DNA of 64,000 nucleotides from Anaerolineales bacterium UBA5797. Lineage in GTDB: Bacteria; Chloroflexota; Anaerolineae; Anaerolineales; Villigracilaceae. The position numbers were made by a program, and so were the translations under genes. The stretch covers positions 22,722 through 86,721 of the forward strand of contig DIDP01000056.1 of NCBI GenBank assembly GCA_002418205.1. The letters are read 5' to 3'. The notes under the pieces are model-generated. The model did no database searches and had not been told where the DNA came from. It was given only the letters and a program-made list of their open reading frames with translations. This document shows, piece after piece, positions 34,456-44,358 of this stretch (position 1 is the stretch's first letter; every line of letters starts with the position of its first letter).

Positions 34456-36986
34456 GACGAATGGCTGCTCTCTGTGTAATCAGCATAGGGTATGGTTGAG
34501 AGCGCATTCACGATCCTGGGATCAAACAAAACGCCCGCTTGTTCCTGCAGATACCTCAGAGCTTCCTCAGGGGATGATTTTTTACGATAACTGCGTTTGC
34601 TGGTCAATGCGTCGAACACATCAGCCACGGCAAAAATGCGCGCCTGGACCGGTATCTCCTCTCCCTTTAACCGAAGAGGGTAACCACTCCCATCCCATCT
34701 CTCGTGGTGATAGCGGACAACGGTCATGCATTCCTGTAGAAACGGGATTCTTTCCACGATCCGCGCGCCGATCTCGGGATGCATGCGCATGATCTTCCAT
34801 TCGTCCTCCGTGAGCTTGCCCGGCTTGTGAAGGATGATGTCGCTGATCCCGATCTTGCCAATGTCGTGGAGAAGTGCGCCTCTTTCCAACGATTTGAGCT
34901 GTTTTCCGTTTAACCCAACCTTCCTTGCCAGCAGGCATGCCAGCTCACTCACGCGCTTGCTGTGACCTTCCGTCTCGCGGTCGCGCGCATCCAGGGCGGA
35001 CATGAGCGCGGAAAGGGTTTCATCGTAAGTGGCTTCCAATTCCTCGTACGCCGCACGGAGCTCCTCCGCCTGCCTGCGCGTTTCTGATAACAGCATCGAA
35101 CGCTCGAGCGTGACCGCCGCTTGGTTCGCCAGTGTTTGAATGTTGGCATAATTTTGTCCCCGGCTCTCCGGGATGTTCATCCAGAGCGCGCCGACAGGAT
35201 TTGAACGTGTCAGCAGGGGGTAACAAGCCTGCGAACCCTGATCGACCTGATCGATGATGCTTTGTCCCATCTGGATCGACTGCATGATCCGTTCCATCGG
35301 GTGTTGGTGGCGGTTGTGGAAGCCGTTGGAATCCAATTCCACTTCAGCCTGGATTTTTCCATCCGCTGACATGAGCACGATCCCGGTTTCCCTGGCGTTC
35401 ATGATCTTGTGCGCGGCGCGGACGATCAGCTCTGCCGCGTGGCTCAGTTCCTCCGCCATGATCACGTCTTCACTTAATTGCCGGAGCATGGATGTCATGT
35501 TGAGGGTGTTGCGCAGTTCCTGGTACAGCCATGAACTTTCCACGGAAGCGGCCGCCTGGGATGCCAGCAGATCGGCAAGGGACTCGTCGCTTTCTGTGAA
35601 GAAAACGCCGTTCTCCTTCCCGAAGGCGATGATCGTTCCGATGCTCAGGCGGTGCAACCGGATGGGGATCGCCAGCGCGCTTCTCAGGTTTGCATGATCG
35701 ATATCGAGATTCCGGTCGCTGGTGTATTTCCGCAGATCGCGCACCCGGAATGGTTCGCTGGCGTTCAACGCCGCCTGCAATAACGGCTCCTCGGATGGGT
35801 TTTCGTTCAACGCGGCGAGCAGGCGCGGCGCATCGCCTGCCGAGGCGGTCCGCGAAAAATTCCCCTGTTGGTCCAATAATGTAATGAAAACAAAACGCGC
35901 TTCGAAAGTGTTCCTGGCAAGGATGGCGATTTCCTGGACGGCTGCCTGTGGATCAAGCAGGGTCGTCAGCGAAATCCCTGCTTGGATCAGTTTGGTCAGC
36001 CTCTGGTTGTAATTGGAGCGTTCCCAGGCGCGGGTCAATTCATGGGCCACGCCTTCCGCGATGGCAATGTCCACATTGCTGAAGGCATGCGGCTTGTCGG
36101 AACTGATCTCGATGACACCCTTGATATATCCCTGGGTCAGGATGGGGATCATGATCTGTGAGCGGGTGTTGTCATTATCGTGAGACGGCGAATAATCCGG
36201 ATCGAGTGTTGTGTCGTTTACGATCAGGGTTTTTTTATGACGGCTTACGCGCCCCAACAAGCCTTCATGGTCGCCGAGCCTGCGGTTGGGGGGGAGCATG
36301 TTTATCATTTTCCCGCTGGAGGCCAGCGCGACAAACTCTCTTGTGCCGGATTCGTGCAGCAGGAGGGATACGAACGAGCAGTTGATTGCGCGTTCCAGCA
36401 TGTTGATCGCCAGTTGCGCGGCGACGGGAGGGTCGAGTTCGGTTTCCAGTTGCTGGCTGAGTTCGTTTAAATAGGTTAATTGCGTGGTTCGATGTTTTTC
36501 CGCATTGAGTTTACGCGTGGTGATCTCGATCTGTTCCTTCAGGGCATCCACATTCGAGTCGTGCGCGGGGACCGGGGTAAACTGCTCGCCGGGTTTGTCA
36601 GCGTCTTTTTTCGTTTGTATAAGCCTGAGGGTGGATATGGTATTGACGTTGATCGCGTAGATGGTCAGGGCGGTGATGAGGCCTGTAAAAAGGAATCCGC
36701 CTTCTCGTGCGTAGGAGGCGGATGTGTCGAGCAGGGAATAGATACCGATAACGGAGACGGTCTGGATGAAAAGAAAATGCGCGTTGGCGCGCAATCCGAT
36801 CTTTTGTGCGCGGAGGATCAGGATCAACCAGAGGATGGCGAGGACAAACAAGGTTGCGCCAATGATGGTGATCCCCAGTTCGGATAGTTGTATATACGGG
36901 GCTGGTATTGCGGGCAGGAATAATAGTCCCTGCGCCAGCAGGGAGAGTATGCCGGCAATAACCGATGTTATTTTATAAGGTCGCAT
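34452..36986 (-). CDS. Membrane three-GAF HD-GYP c-di-GMP phosphodiesterase
   Basis: The 844-residue protein starts with four membrane helices (residues 8-125) and a coiled coil. Three GAF-like domains follow (about 165-330, 330-490 and 490-650). The HD-GYP domain has HDIGKIG (His707-Asp708), the distal histidines in RYHHERWDGSGYP and the GYP loop intact, so c-di-GMP hydrolysis is expected. It is first in a two-gene operon with the diguanylate cyclase. The ligands of the GAF domains are unknown. Confidence 0.92.
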   Translation of the reverse strand: MRPYKITSVIAGILSLLAQGLLFLPAIPAPYIQLSELGITIIGATLFVLAILWLILILRAQKIGLRANAHFLFIQTVSVIGIYSLLDTSASYAREGGFLFTGLITALTIYAINVNTISTLRLIQTKKDADKPGEQFTPVPAHDSNVDALKEQIEITTRKLNAEKHRTTQLTYLNELSQQLETELDPPVAAQLAINMLERAINCSFVSLLLHESGTREFVALASSGKMINMLPPNRRLGDHEGLLGRVSRHKKTLIVNDTTLDPDYSPSHDNDNTRSQIMIPILTQGYIKGVIEISSDKPHAFSNVDIAIAEGVAHELTRAWERSNYNQRLTKLIQAGISLTTLLDPQAAVQEIAILARNTFEARFVFITLLDQQGNFSRTASAGDAPRLLAALNENPSEEPLLQAALNASEPFRVRDLRKYTSDRNLDIDHANLRSALAIPIRLHRLSIGTIIAFGKENGVFFTESDESLADLLASQAAASVESSWLYQELRNTLNMTSMLRQLSEDVIMAEELSHAAELIVRAAHKIMNARETGIVLMSADGKIQAEVELDSNGFHNRHQHPMERIMQSIQMGQSIIDQVDQGSQACYPLLTRSNPVGALWMNIPESRGQNYANIQTLANQAAVTLERSMLLSETRRQAEELRAAYEELEATYDETLSALMSALDARDRETEGHSKRVSELACLLARKVGLNGKQLKSLERGALLHDIGKIGISDIILHKPGKLTEDEWKIMRMHPEIGARIVERIPFLQECMTVVRYHHERWDGSGYPLRLKGEEIPVQARIFAVADVFDALTSKRSYRKKSSPEEALRYLQEQAGVLFDPRIVNALSTIPYADYTESSHSS

Positions 36987-37142
36987 AGAATTGATAAGTG
37001 ATTCCCTATTTTATCCTGCATGACTCGGCAATAATGAATGAGTTACTTACAACGTTGAAAGTTATTATCTGATATAATTTTTTGCACTTGGAGCACAATA
37101 AGGGGCTGTGACCCTAATCTTTACCGAAAAGAAGAACCCATT

Positions 37143-37979
37143 ATGACAACATTTATAACACTAGCGCAAATTGACCAGGCGGCGGATGCCGTCCGTTCAC
37201 ACACCTCTCACAAGCCGCGCATCGGGATCATCCTCGGTTCCGGGCTGAACTCGATGGCTGAATCCGTTAAAAACGCGGATATCATCCCTTACGGCGACCT
37301 GCCCCATTGGCCCGTTTCGACGGTACATGGGCACTCCGGCCGCCTTGTGATCGGGGAACTGGAGGGCCAGCCTGTTTTTGTCATGCAGGGGCGCGTCCAT
37401 TTTTATGAAGGATACAGCATGTCGCAGGTCACATTACCGGTGCGCGTGATGCTGCGGCTGGGCTTGGAGATGATGTTCGTGACCAATGCAGCCGGGGGTG
37501 TCAACCCCGATTTTGAACCAGGCGATGTGATGCTTATCACCGATAACCTCAATATGATGGGCATGACCGGAGCCAACCCTTTGATGGGACCGAACATTGA
37601 CGAACTGGGTCCGCGTTTTCCGGATATGAGTCAGGCGTATGATCGTGAGTTGATGTCAATGGCAAGACAGGTGGCAAAGAGCGGCAATATCGTATTGCGG
37701 GAGGGCGTGTATTGCGGTTTGAGCGGTCCTTCGTTCGAAAGCCCCGCCGACCTGCGCTTTCTGCGCATGGTTGGAGCCGATGCGGTGGGAATGTCCACCG
37801 TGCCGGAAGTGATCGTGGCGCGGCACGGCGGATTGCGTGTATTGGGCATTTCGGGCGTCAGCAACAAAGCCAACCTGGATGGCTCGACGATCACCACGCA
37901 CGAGGAAGTGATGGAAGCCGGCAAGGTGATCACTCCAAAAATCGAATCGATCCTCCGCGGCGTATTGCGGTCGCTTTGA
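37143..37979 (+). CDS. Purine nucleoside phosphorylase (trimeric type)
   Basis: The 278-residue protein matches the trimeric PNP family: GIILGSGLNSMAE (phosphate-binding serine), TVHGHSGRLVIG with the catalytic-loop histidine, FVTNAAGGVNPDFEPGD, YCGLSGPSFESPA, and GMSTVPEVIVARHGGL. The purine-binding position reads ISGVSNKA. It splits purine nucleosides with phosphate in salvage. A TATAAT at 37073-37078 lies in the upstream gap, where nothing else is clear. It begins a long forward gene block. Confidence 0.93.
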   Translation: MTTFITLAQIDQAADAVRSHTSHKPRIGIILGSGLNSMAESVKNADIIPYGDLPHWPVSTVHGHSGRLVIGELEGQPVFVMQGRVHFYEGYSMSQVTLPVRVMLRLGLEMMFVTNAAGGVNPDFEPGDVMLITDNLNMMGMTGANPLMGPNIDELGPRFPDMSQAYDRELMSMARQVAKSGNIVLREGVYCGLSGPSFESPADLRFLRMVGADAVGMSTVPEVIVARHGGLRVLGISGVSNKANLDGSTITTHEEVMEAGKVITPKIESILRGVLRSL

Positions 37980-37991
37980 TCCCTCCCCGCC

Positions 37992-38660
37992 ATGGGCTCA
38001 ATCTATCGTTCTCTTGCCACCTATGAGCCTCTGATCTACATCGGATTGGCAATTGCCGGATTATACGCGTTCCGGCGCATGTGGCGTTCGTGGCGCGAGT
38101 GGCGCGATTCGGTATATACGCTTGAACGCGAATTCGCATTGAAGCGTCTGGGGCAGGCAACCGCTTTTGGACTTTTGATCCTGTTGCTGTTGTTCGTGGA
38201 GTTTTACGTTGCGACGTTCATCGCGCCGTCCCTGCCTGCCACCGATATCATGACCACTCCCACGCTGAATCTTTTGGCAACACCCGTCGGAACGGCACCT
38301 CCCGATGGTGAAGTTCCCCTCATCACTCCCGCGGCACAAAGCGGAATGAGCGGTTGTGTGCCGGATGAGATCATGCTCACATCGCCAGTGCCGGGCGAGG
38401 AGATCCGCGGCACGGTGGAACTGATCGGAACGGCAGATGTTCCCAATTTCGGATTTTATAAATACGAGTTTGCATCCGTTGGGACGGGGACCTGGGCAAC
38501 GATCTCTGCCGGTTCGGAGACCAAGCGCAATGAGTCGCTCGGCTTTTGGGATACCACTGCGCTCGCCAACGGTGATTATTTTCTGCAGCTTGTTGTGATC
38601 GATAACGTCGGGCAAACCCTTGAACCCTGTGTCATCGCGGTGCGGGTGGCAAACCAGTAA
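37992..38660 (+). CDS. Unknown membrane-anchored secreted-domain protein
   Basis: The 222-residue protein has two membrane helices (about 12-28 and 55-78), a Thr/Pro-rich linker, and an external beta-sandwich-like domain (about 118-222). Its pattern is LTSPVPGEEIRGTVELIGTA..FGFYKYEF..GFWDTTALANGDYFLQLVVID. I recall this domain as common in Chloroflexota surface proteins, with no assigned function. Two cysteines in the domain could form a disulfide. It sits 12 bases after the phosphorylase gene and is probably co-transcribed. Confidence 0.7.
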   Translation: MGSIYRSLATYEPLIYIGLAIAGLYAFRRMWRSWREWRDSVYTLEREFALKRLGQATAFGLLILLLLFVEFYVATFIAPSLPATDIMTTPTLNLLATPVGTAPPDGEVPLITPAAQSGMSGCVPDEIMLTSPVPGEEIRGTVELIGTADVPNFGFYKYEFASVGTGTWATISAGSETKRNESLGFWDTTALANGDYFLQLVVIDNVGQTLEPCVIAVRVANQ

Positions 38661-38671
38661 CCGGAGTTACC

Positions 38672-39211
38672 ATGGATTCCTTTGAGATTCGCCTTGCCAG
38701 TTCAACTGATCTGCCGCGCCTGATGGCGCTGGACCACTCCTGCACGAGCGATTATGTCTGGCAATTGGACTTGCGCCGCGAGCCGGGCCAGGTGGCCGCA
38801 AACTTTCGCGAGGTTCGCCTGCCGCGCTCCGTGACCGTGAACTATCCGCACGAGCCATCTACTCTGGCAGACAATTGGGCGAAATATGATCTGGCGCTGA
38901 CAGCCCTGCGCGGGGAGGTCGCTGTGGGATATGTCTGTGCGGTGGAGGAACATAAGGCCGCCGTTGCCTGGGTGACGGACCTGGTCGTTTCGCCCGAGGT
39001 CAGGCGTTCGGGCGCGGCATCCGCGCTTTTAACGGCAACCCAGGCATGGGCGTTGGAAAGAGGCGTGCAGCGCCTGATCCTGGAGATGCAGTCCAAGAAC
39101 CATGCCTGCATCCGGCTGGCGCAGAAGTTCGGTTTTGAATTCTGCGGGTATAATGACCATTATTACCCAACTCGGGATGTGGCTTTGTTCTTTGGGAGAG
39201 TGTTAAAATAA
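38672..39211 (+). CDS. GNAT-family N-acetyltransferase
   Basis: The 179-residue protein has GNAT motif A as VTDLVVSPEVRRSGAASALLTA, with RRSGAAS in place of the usual QGxGxG/A, and motif B in LILEMQSKNHACIRLAQKFGFEFCGYND. The modified pyrophosphate loop is still compatible with acetyl-CoA binding. It is 11 bases downstream of the unknown membrane protein. The substrate is unknown. Confidence 0.82.
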   Translation: MDSFEIRLASSTDLPRLMALDHSCTSDYVWQLDLRREPGQVAANFREVRLPRSVTVNYPHEPSTLADNWAKYDLALTALRGEVAVGYVCAVEEHKAAVAWVTDLVVSPEVRRSGAASALLTATQAWALERGVQRLILEMQSKNHACIRLAQKFGFEFCGYNDHYYPTRDVALFFGRVLK

Positions 39212-39226
39212 AGCCTGGAAGGTTAC

Positions 39227-41161
39227 ATGTTTAACGGTTGGACCGACAATTTATTGGCGGGGTTTCAAATTCTTAATAATATTTTGACCGCGGGAATATC
39301 GATTACCGCCTTTTCGTTATTCCTGTATGCCTTGTCGTTTAATTTGCGCGACAGGGTTGCGCGTTCGTTTGCGATCATCCTGTTGTGTGTTGTGGTGGTC
39401 TTTACAACAGAGGCCTTGCAGAACCAATCGGTTCCAAATTGGGGGATCGAGTTGCTGCTGCGCTTGCAGTGGATCGGGATCATCTTCCTGCCTCCGGCAT
39501 ATCTACATCTTTCCGATGCGCTTCTGGTGACCGCCGGACGACCCTCGCGCGGACGCAGACGGCTGGCTGTCCGCCTTGTCTATGTTGTGTCTCTGGCTTT
39601 CCTGGTGCTGTTGGGGCTCGGGCTGCTCGTGGGCGGTTTGGTCGTGGACGGCAAACCGGCTCCGCATTTACAGCGCACCCCGTGGACGGAAGTCTTCACG
39701 GTCTTTTATATTGGGATCATCGCCTGGGCGGGGTATAACTTCATCCGCGCCTATCAGCGGATGCTGACGCGTTCCGGCCAGCGCAGGATGCTGTATCTCA
39801 TGGCTGGCGCCACAGCCCCGGCACTCGGTTCGTATCCGTACCTTTTGTTTGGTTCCGGACTCGCGTCCCAGTTCCCGATTTTCTTTTGGGTGGTCGTGAT
39901 ACTGATCAATGTACTCGTCGCGATCCTCGTTGTATTGATGGCGTACGCAGTGGCTTTCTTTGGCGTTTCATGGCCCGACCGCGTGGTGAAGAGCCGTTTG
40001 TTCAAATGGCTCCTGCGCGGACCGGTGACCGCTTCGCTGGCGTTGAGCGTCATGACCATCGTCCGCCGGGCAGGCTTGTTTTTTGGGGGCGAACCGTATT
40101 CGGGTTTTGTACCGCTGGCTGTGGTTGTAACGGTCTTATTGTTCGAGCATATGATCACCCTGCTTTCTCCCTTGTGGGAACGCGCCCTGTTCTTTGGGCG
40201 TGACCGGGTGGAGATCCAGTTATTGCAGAACATCGAAGAGCGCCTGCTCACACAAAGCGACCTGCAGCAGTTCCTTGAGAATGTGCTTGCCGCGGTGCGC
40301 GATCATTTGCAATCGCCGTGCGCATTCGTCGCCGCGCTGGATGGGGATGAGTTGTCTCTGAACGTGGTTGCGGGGAATCGCCAACTGCTTGAGAAGGAAA
40401 ACCTGGATGAAGCCCTGCAGGTGATCGAACTCAATGGAAACGGCAACGGCAGTGGACGTCACGAATTTACCTGGGGCGATTTCTGGATCCTGCCGTTGCA
40501 TCAACGCAAGGTCAACGGTGACCGCGATGAAGTGCCTCCTTTGCTTGGTCTGCTCGGGATCGCCCGCAAAACGGACCGCCCCATCGACAAGGATCAACGG
40601 GATTCGCTCTGGCTGCTGGCAAACCGGGTCGCGCTGGCACTTGAAGATCGCCAACTGCAACAACGCGTCTTTCGCTCGCTTGAAGATCTGCAGCCGCAAA
40701 TGGACATGCTGCAGAGGTTCCGCGCGGCTGGAAGGTACGATGCGACCGCCAACCTGCTGGCTGATCCTGAATTCGAAGAGGCGGAATTTGCCGAATGGGT
40801 AAAGGACGCACTTACACATTATTGGGGTGGACCCAAGTTGACGAACAGTCCGTTGATGAGACTGCGCGTTCTTCAGGATTTCATGGGCAATTACGATGGC
40901 AATGCCTCGAACGCCCTGCGCGCCCTCCTCCGCCAGGCGGTGGACCGCGTCAAACCGGAGGGCGAGCGCAGGTTTACAAGTGAGTGGATTCTTTATAATA
41001 TTCTCGAGATGAAATTCATCGAAGGTCGCAAAGTGCGCGAGGTGGCGGGTCGGCTGGCGATGTCCGAAGCGGACCTGTATCGCAAGCAGCGCGTTGCCGT
41101 CGAAGCGGTTGCACGCGCCATTCTCGAGATGGAAAAATCCGAACGGCCCGGTGGAGGATGA
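39227..41161 (+). CDS. Orphan membrane sensor with GAF-like and HTH-like domains, no kinase
   Basis: The 644-residue protein has about eight membrane helices in its first 330 residues, in the style of histidine-kinase 7TM sensory modules. A GAF-like domain covers about 345-500 (LLTQSDLQQFLENVLAAVRD..LWLLANRVALALEDR). A conserved C-terminal helical region covers about 500-640. The end (ILEMKFIEGRKVREVAGRLAMSEADLYRKQRVA) resembles a helix-turn-helix of a sigma-like or transcriptional regulator. No kinase, cyclase or phosphodiesterase motif is present. AAGG precedes the ATG, and the S1 gene starts two bases after the stop. Possibly a one-component membrane regulator. Confidence 0.65.
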   Translation: MFNGWTDNLLAGFQILNNILTAGISITAFSLFLYALSFNLRDRVARSFAIILLCVVVVFTTEALQNQSVPNWGIELLLRLQWIGIIFLPPAYLHLSDALLVTAGRPSRGRRRLAVRLVYVVSLAFLVLLGLGLLVGGLVVDGKPAPHLQRTPWTEVFTVFYIGIIAWAGYNFIRAYQRMLTRSGQRRMLYLMAGATAPALGSYPYLLFGSGLASQFPIFFWVVVILINVLVAILVVLMAYAVAFFGVSWPDRVVKSRLFKWLLRGPVTASLALSVMTIVRRAGLFFGGEPYSGFVPLAVVVTVLLFEHMITLLSPLWERALFFGRDRVEIQLLQNIEERLLTQSDLQQFLENVLAAVRDHLQSPCAFVAALDGDELSLNVVAGNRQLLEKENLDEALQVIELNGNGNGSGRHEFTWGDFWILPLHQRKVNGDRDEVPPLLGLLGIARKTDRPIDKDQRDSLWLLANRVALALEDRQLQQRVFRSLEDLQPQMDMLQRFRAAGRYDATANLLADPEFEEAEFAEWVKDALTHYWGGPKLTNSPLMRLRVLQDFMGNYDGNASNALRALLRQAVDRVKPEGERRFTSEWILYNILEMKFIEGRKVREVAGRLAMSEADLYRKQRVAVEAVARAILEMEKSERPGGG

Positions 41162-41162
41162 C

Positions 41163-42137
41163 ATGACGGATCAAAAACGAATATATCTGAACGAGATGCC
41201 ATCAGTGGATGAAGGCTGGTGGAAAGCGGTGCTGGCTGACGAACAGCGTTATGCCTCACAGCGACAACAACCAGCTGTGCAAAAGACCAAGCCTGCCCAC
41301 GAAGAAAAGGTCGAACCGCCTCCGGAGAATGAGTCAGTGCAGACCGACTGGGACTCGGTAAAGCAGCTCTATGCGGGCGACAGGATCATCGAGATGAATG
41401 TGACCGGTTACAACCGGGGCGGGTTGCTGGTGGAGAGCGAAAGCCTGGCGGGGTTTGTGCCGTTCTCCCATTTGATCGACATGACAGGCAGGGAACACGA
41501 CTCCGACCGCGATGAAAACCTCAAGGAATATGTTGGCAAGTCGTTGCATGTGAAAGTGATCGAATGCGTGCCCGAGGAAGGACGCGTTGTCTTTTCGGAA
41601 CGCGCCGCCTTGTCCGAGCCGGGGAAGCGCGCCGAATTGTTCCAAAGTCTCAAAGCAGGCACGGAAGTGACCGGCACGATCACCAATATCACCGACTTTG
41701 GCGCGTTCGTCGATCTCGGTGGTGTGGAGGGTTTGATCCATATCTCCGAGCTTTCATGGGGACGTGTTGCACATCCGAACCAGGTCGTTCGGCTTGGGGA
41801 GCAGATCAAGGTCCAGGTGCTGGATATGTCTGCCGAGCGCTGCCGGGTTGCCCTGAGTCTGAAGCGGTTGATGCCAAACCCGTGGGAACGCGCCGACTCC
41901 GATTTCCCTGAAGGCTGTGTCGTCGAAGGTACGATCACAAAGATCATCTCCTATGGCGCATTTGCCATGCTCGATGCCGGTGTCGAGGGTTTGATCCATG
42001 CCTCCGAGATGTCGCTTGGCGAAGGACAATCGCCGCGCGATCTTCTGCAACTGGATCAGAAGGTGAAGGTTCGCGTCCTGCATGTGGACAAGGAGCATCA
42101 ACGCCTGGGCTTCAGCATGATTCTCAACGAGCAATGA
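41163..42137 (+). CDS. S1-domain RNA-binding protein (ribosomal protein S1-like)
   Basis: The 324-residue protein has a short acidic leader and three S1 domains: about 65-150, 155-230 (GTITNITDFGAFVDLGGVEGLIHISELSW) and 240-320 (GTITKIISYGAFAMLDAGVEGLIHASEM). The second and third are canonical and the first is divergent. It may be the ribosomal S1 protein or a paralogue that helps mRNA binding; Chloroflexota S1 proteins are usually somewhat longer. I chose the ATG at 41163. It overlaps ftsK by the ATGA arrangement, so the two are translationally coupled. Confidence 0.85.
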   Translation: MTDQKRIYLNEMPSVDEGWWKAVLADEQRYASQRQQPAVQKTKPAHEEKVEPPPENESVQTDWDSVKQLYAGDRIIEMNVTGYNRGGLLVESESLAGFVPFSHLIDMTGREHDSDRDENLKEYVGKSLHVKVIECVPEEGRVVFSERAALSEPGKRAELFQSLKAGTEVTGTITNITDFGAFVDLGGVEGLIHISELSWGRVAHPNQVVRLGEQIKVQVLDMSAERCRVALSLKRLMPNPWERADSDFPEGCVVEGTITKIISYGAFAMLDAGVEGLIHASEMSLGEGQSPRDLLQLDQKVKVRVLHVDKEHQRLGFSMILNEQ

Positions 42138-44323
42138 CAAACCGTCCAAAACATTCCCGCGGGTACAGATCGGAATCGCGCGATGAATGGCTGGATCGTC
42201 TGGCGCGTTTCAACCAGCATTTTGGGCGCTTCGTTCGCGATGCCTTTGGCGTATCATTGCTGGCGTTCGCCCTCATGTCGTTCCTGGCGCTTTGGAATGT
42301 GACCGAAGGCGCCCTGCTGACTCCCTGGGCAGGACTCATCTCACTGTGGTTTGGCTGGGGTTCATACCTGATCGTCATTGCAATTGGATACAGCGGATTC
42401 GCATTACTGCGCCGCGGGCAGACGCCGCTTCCGTGGGGGCGACTCTTTGCCCTCGAGCTCGCCTCTCTCCTGACCTTGGGCCTGCTCGCCGCCATGCAAG
42501 GCAATTCCCTCCTCCGGGCGGAAGCCGGCCTGGATGGTGGGCGCATCGGTTGGGGTATCACGGAACTGGCATGGCGCCTGGGTGAAACACCGGGGACGTT
42601 GCTGTTATCCGGTCTCTGGCTGCTGGCAGTGATGAGCGGATTCAATCTTTGGGCATTGCTCGAGCGCTGGCTGATGAAGGTCGCGGAGGAGAATCCGCCT
42701 CCTGAAATGGTCCCCCAGCCTGAGGTCCCGGAGGAAGCGCCTGTCCAGAAAAAGGAAAGTTCGCGCGCCTCGCGTAAAAAGTCCAGCGCGTTGCCGCCCG
42801 AGTTTCGCAAATCCCTGAAGGTTTCTGAGCATCAGGATAAAAAAGCGGAGCCGCGCAAACGCGACGAACGCCTGCCATCCCTGAACATCCTGCTGACCGA
42901 CCAGGCAGCGCGCCCCGACGAACGCACCATCAATCAGACCGCCGGTATGATCGAAAAGACGCTCGCGGAATTTGGCATTTCCACAACAGTGATCGGCTTT
43001 CGGGTGGGTCCCACGGTGACGCAGTTTGCCGTACAGCCGGGCTTTATGAAAAAAGCGGGGGCGACGGAGGAGGAGGAAAAGCAGATCAAGGTGCGTGTGG
43101 CGCAGATCGCGTCATTGCAAAAAGACCTTGCTCTCGCGCTTTCCGCGGAACGGTTGCGCATCGAAGCGCCGGTTCCCGGCAAGCCGTATGTTGGAATTGA
43201 AGTGCCGAACTCGCATCAATCGAACGTTCGCCTGCGCCCATTGCTGGAGACCGAATCGTTTCAAAAGATCGGCGCGCCGCTGGCGCTGGCGTTGGGGCGC
43301 GATGTCTCCGGTCAGCCTGTTGTGGCTGATCTGGCGCGCATGCCGCACCTGTTGATCGCCGGCGCGACCGGTTCCGGGAAGTCCATTTGCATTACGTCGC
43401 TGGCGGTATGCCTGGCGATGAATAATCCGCCCGAAGATTTGCGCATGATCATGATCGATTCCAAGATGGTCGAGTTGCTGCGTTTCAATGGGCTGCCGCA
43501 CCTTTATGGCAAGGTTGAGACGAATGTCGAACGCATCCTGGGTGTGCTGCGCTGGGTGGTGGTCGAAATGGAGCATCGTTATCGTTTGCTCGAAGGCGCG
43601 CATGCGCGTGACCTTGAAGCGTACAACCGCAAGGTCGCCCGCAGGAAGGAGGGCAATCCGCTCCCGCGCATCGTGGTTCTCATCGATGAACTCGCCGATT
43701 TGATGATGTCCGCGCCGGACCAGACCGAACATAATCTTGTGCGTCTCGCCCAAATGGCGCGCGCAACCGGCATTCATTTGATCGTCGCCACACAGCGTCC
43801 CTCCACCGATGTGGTGACCGGTTTGATCAAAGCCAACTTCCCGGCGCGCCTTGCCTTCGCGGTTGCTTCGGGTGTGGATAGCCGCGTCATACTGGATACG
43901 ACCGGCGCGGAGAGTCTGCTCGGACGCGGCGACTTGCTCTTCCTCAACCCGGAGGTGGGGAACCCGGTTCGCGCCCAGGGGATATTTGTCACCGATATGG
44001 AGATCGAACGCGTCATCTCGCACTGGCAGAAGAGCGCGGAGGAAAGCGATGATGCGCCTCCGTGGGAAAAGCTGCTTTCGGAGCCGGAGGAGAATGAGGA
44101 CGAAGGTTTGATCGAACGGGCGGTGACCATCGTCCGGCAGAGCCAGCGCGCTTCGGCTTCCATGCTGCAACGGCGTCTGCGGATCGGTTATCCGCGGGCG
44201 GCGCGGTTGCTCGATCAACTTGAGGAAATGGGCGTTGTCGGTCCGTCACAGGGGGGCGGGAAGGAACGCGACGTTTTACTGGGTCCGTTGGATGAGGAGG
44301 ATGAATTCAACGGTGGAGAATGA
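42134..44323 (+). CDS. ftsK: DNA translocase FtsK/SpoIIIE
   Basis: The 729-residue protein has four membrane helices in the first 180 residues, a charged linker and the FtsK alpha/beta motor. Walker A is GATGSGKS (410-417), Walker B is IVVLIDELADLMM, and the family motif TQRPSTDVVTGLIKANFPAR follows. The winged-helix gamma domain (about 660-720) that reads polar DNA motifs ends the protein. It pumps DNA through the division septum and aids dimer resolution. Its length is near the short SpoIIIE-like form. It overlaps the S1 gene by 4 bases. Confidence 0.95.
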   Translation: MTNRPKHSRGYRSESRDEWLDRLARFNQHFGRFVRDAFGVSLLAFALMSFLALWNVTEGALLTPWAGLISLWFGWGSYLIVIAIGYSGFALLRRGQTPLPWGRLFALELASLLTLGLLAAMQGNSLLRAEAGLDGGRIGWGITELAWRLGETPGTLLLSGLWLLAVMSGFNLWALLERWLMKVAEENPPPEMVPQPEVPEEAPVQKKESSRASRKKSSALPPEFRKSLKVSEHQDKKAEPRKRDERLPSLNILLTDQAARPDERTINQTAGMIEKTLAEFGISTTVIGFRVGPTVTQFAVQPGFMKKAGATEEEEKQIKVRVAQIASLQKDLALALSAERLRIEAPVPGKPYVGIEVPNSHQSNVRLRPLLETESFQKIGAPLALALGRDVSGQPVVADLARMPHLLIAGATGSGKSICITSLAVCLAMNNPPEDLRMIMIDSKMVELLRFNGLPHLYGKVETNVERILGVLRWVVVEMEHRYRLLEGAHARDLEAYNRKVARRKEGNPLPRIVVLIDELADLMMSAPDQTEHNLVRLAQMARATGIHLIVATQRPSTDVVTGLIKANFPARLAFAVASGVDSRVILDTTGAESLLGRGDLLFLNPEVGNPVRAQGIFVTDMEIERVISHWQKSAEESDDAPPWEKLLSEPEENEDEGLIERAVTIVRQSQRASASMLQRRLRIGYPRAARLLDQLEEMGVVGPSQGGGKERDVLLGPLDEEDEFNGGE

Positions 44324-44358
44324 GTTTTTATTCGTAAGCCTGCTTGCGAAAGGACCGT

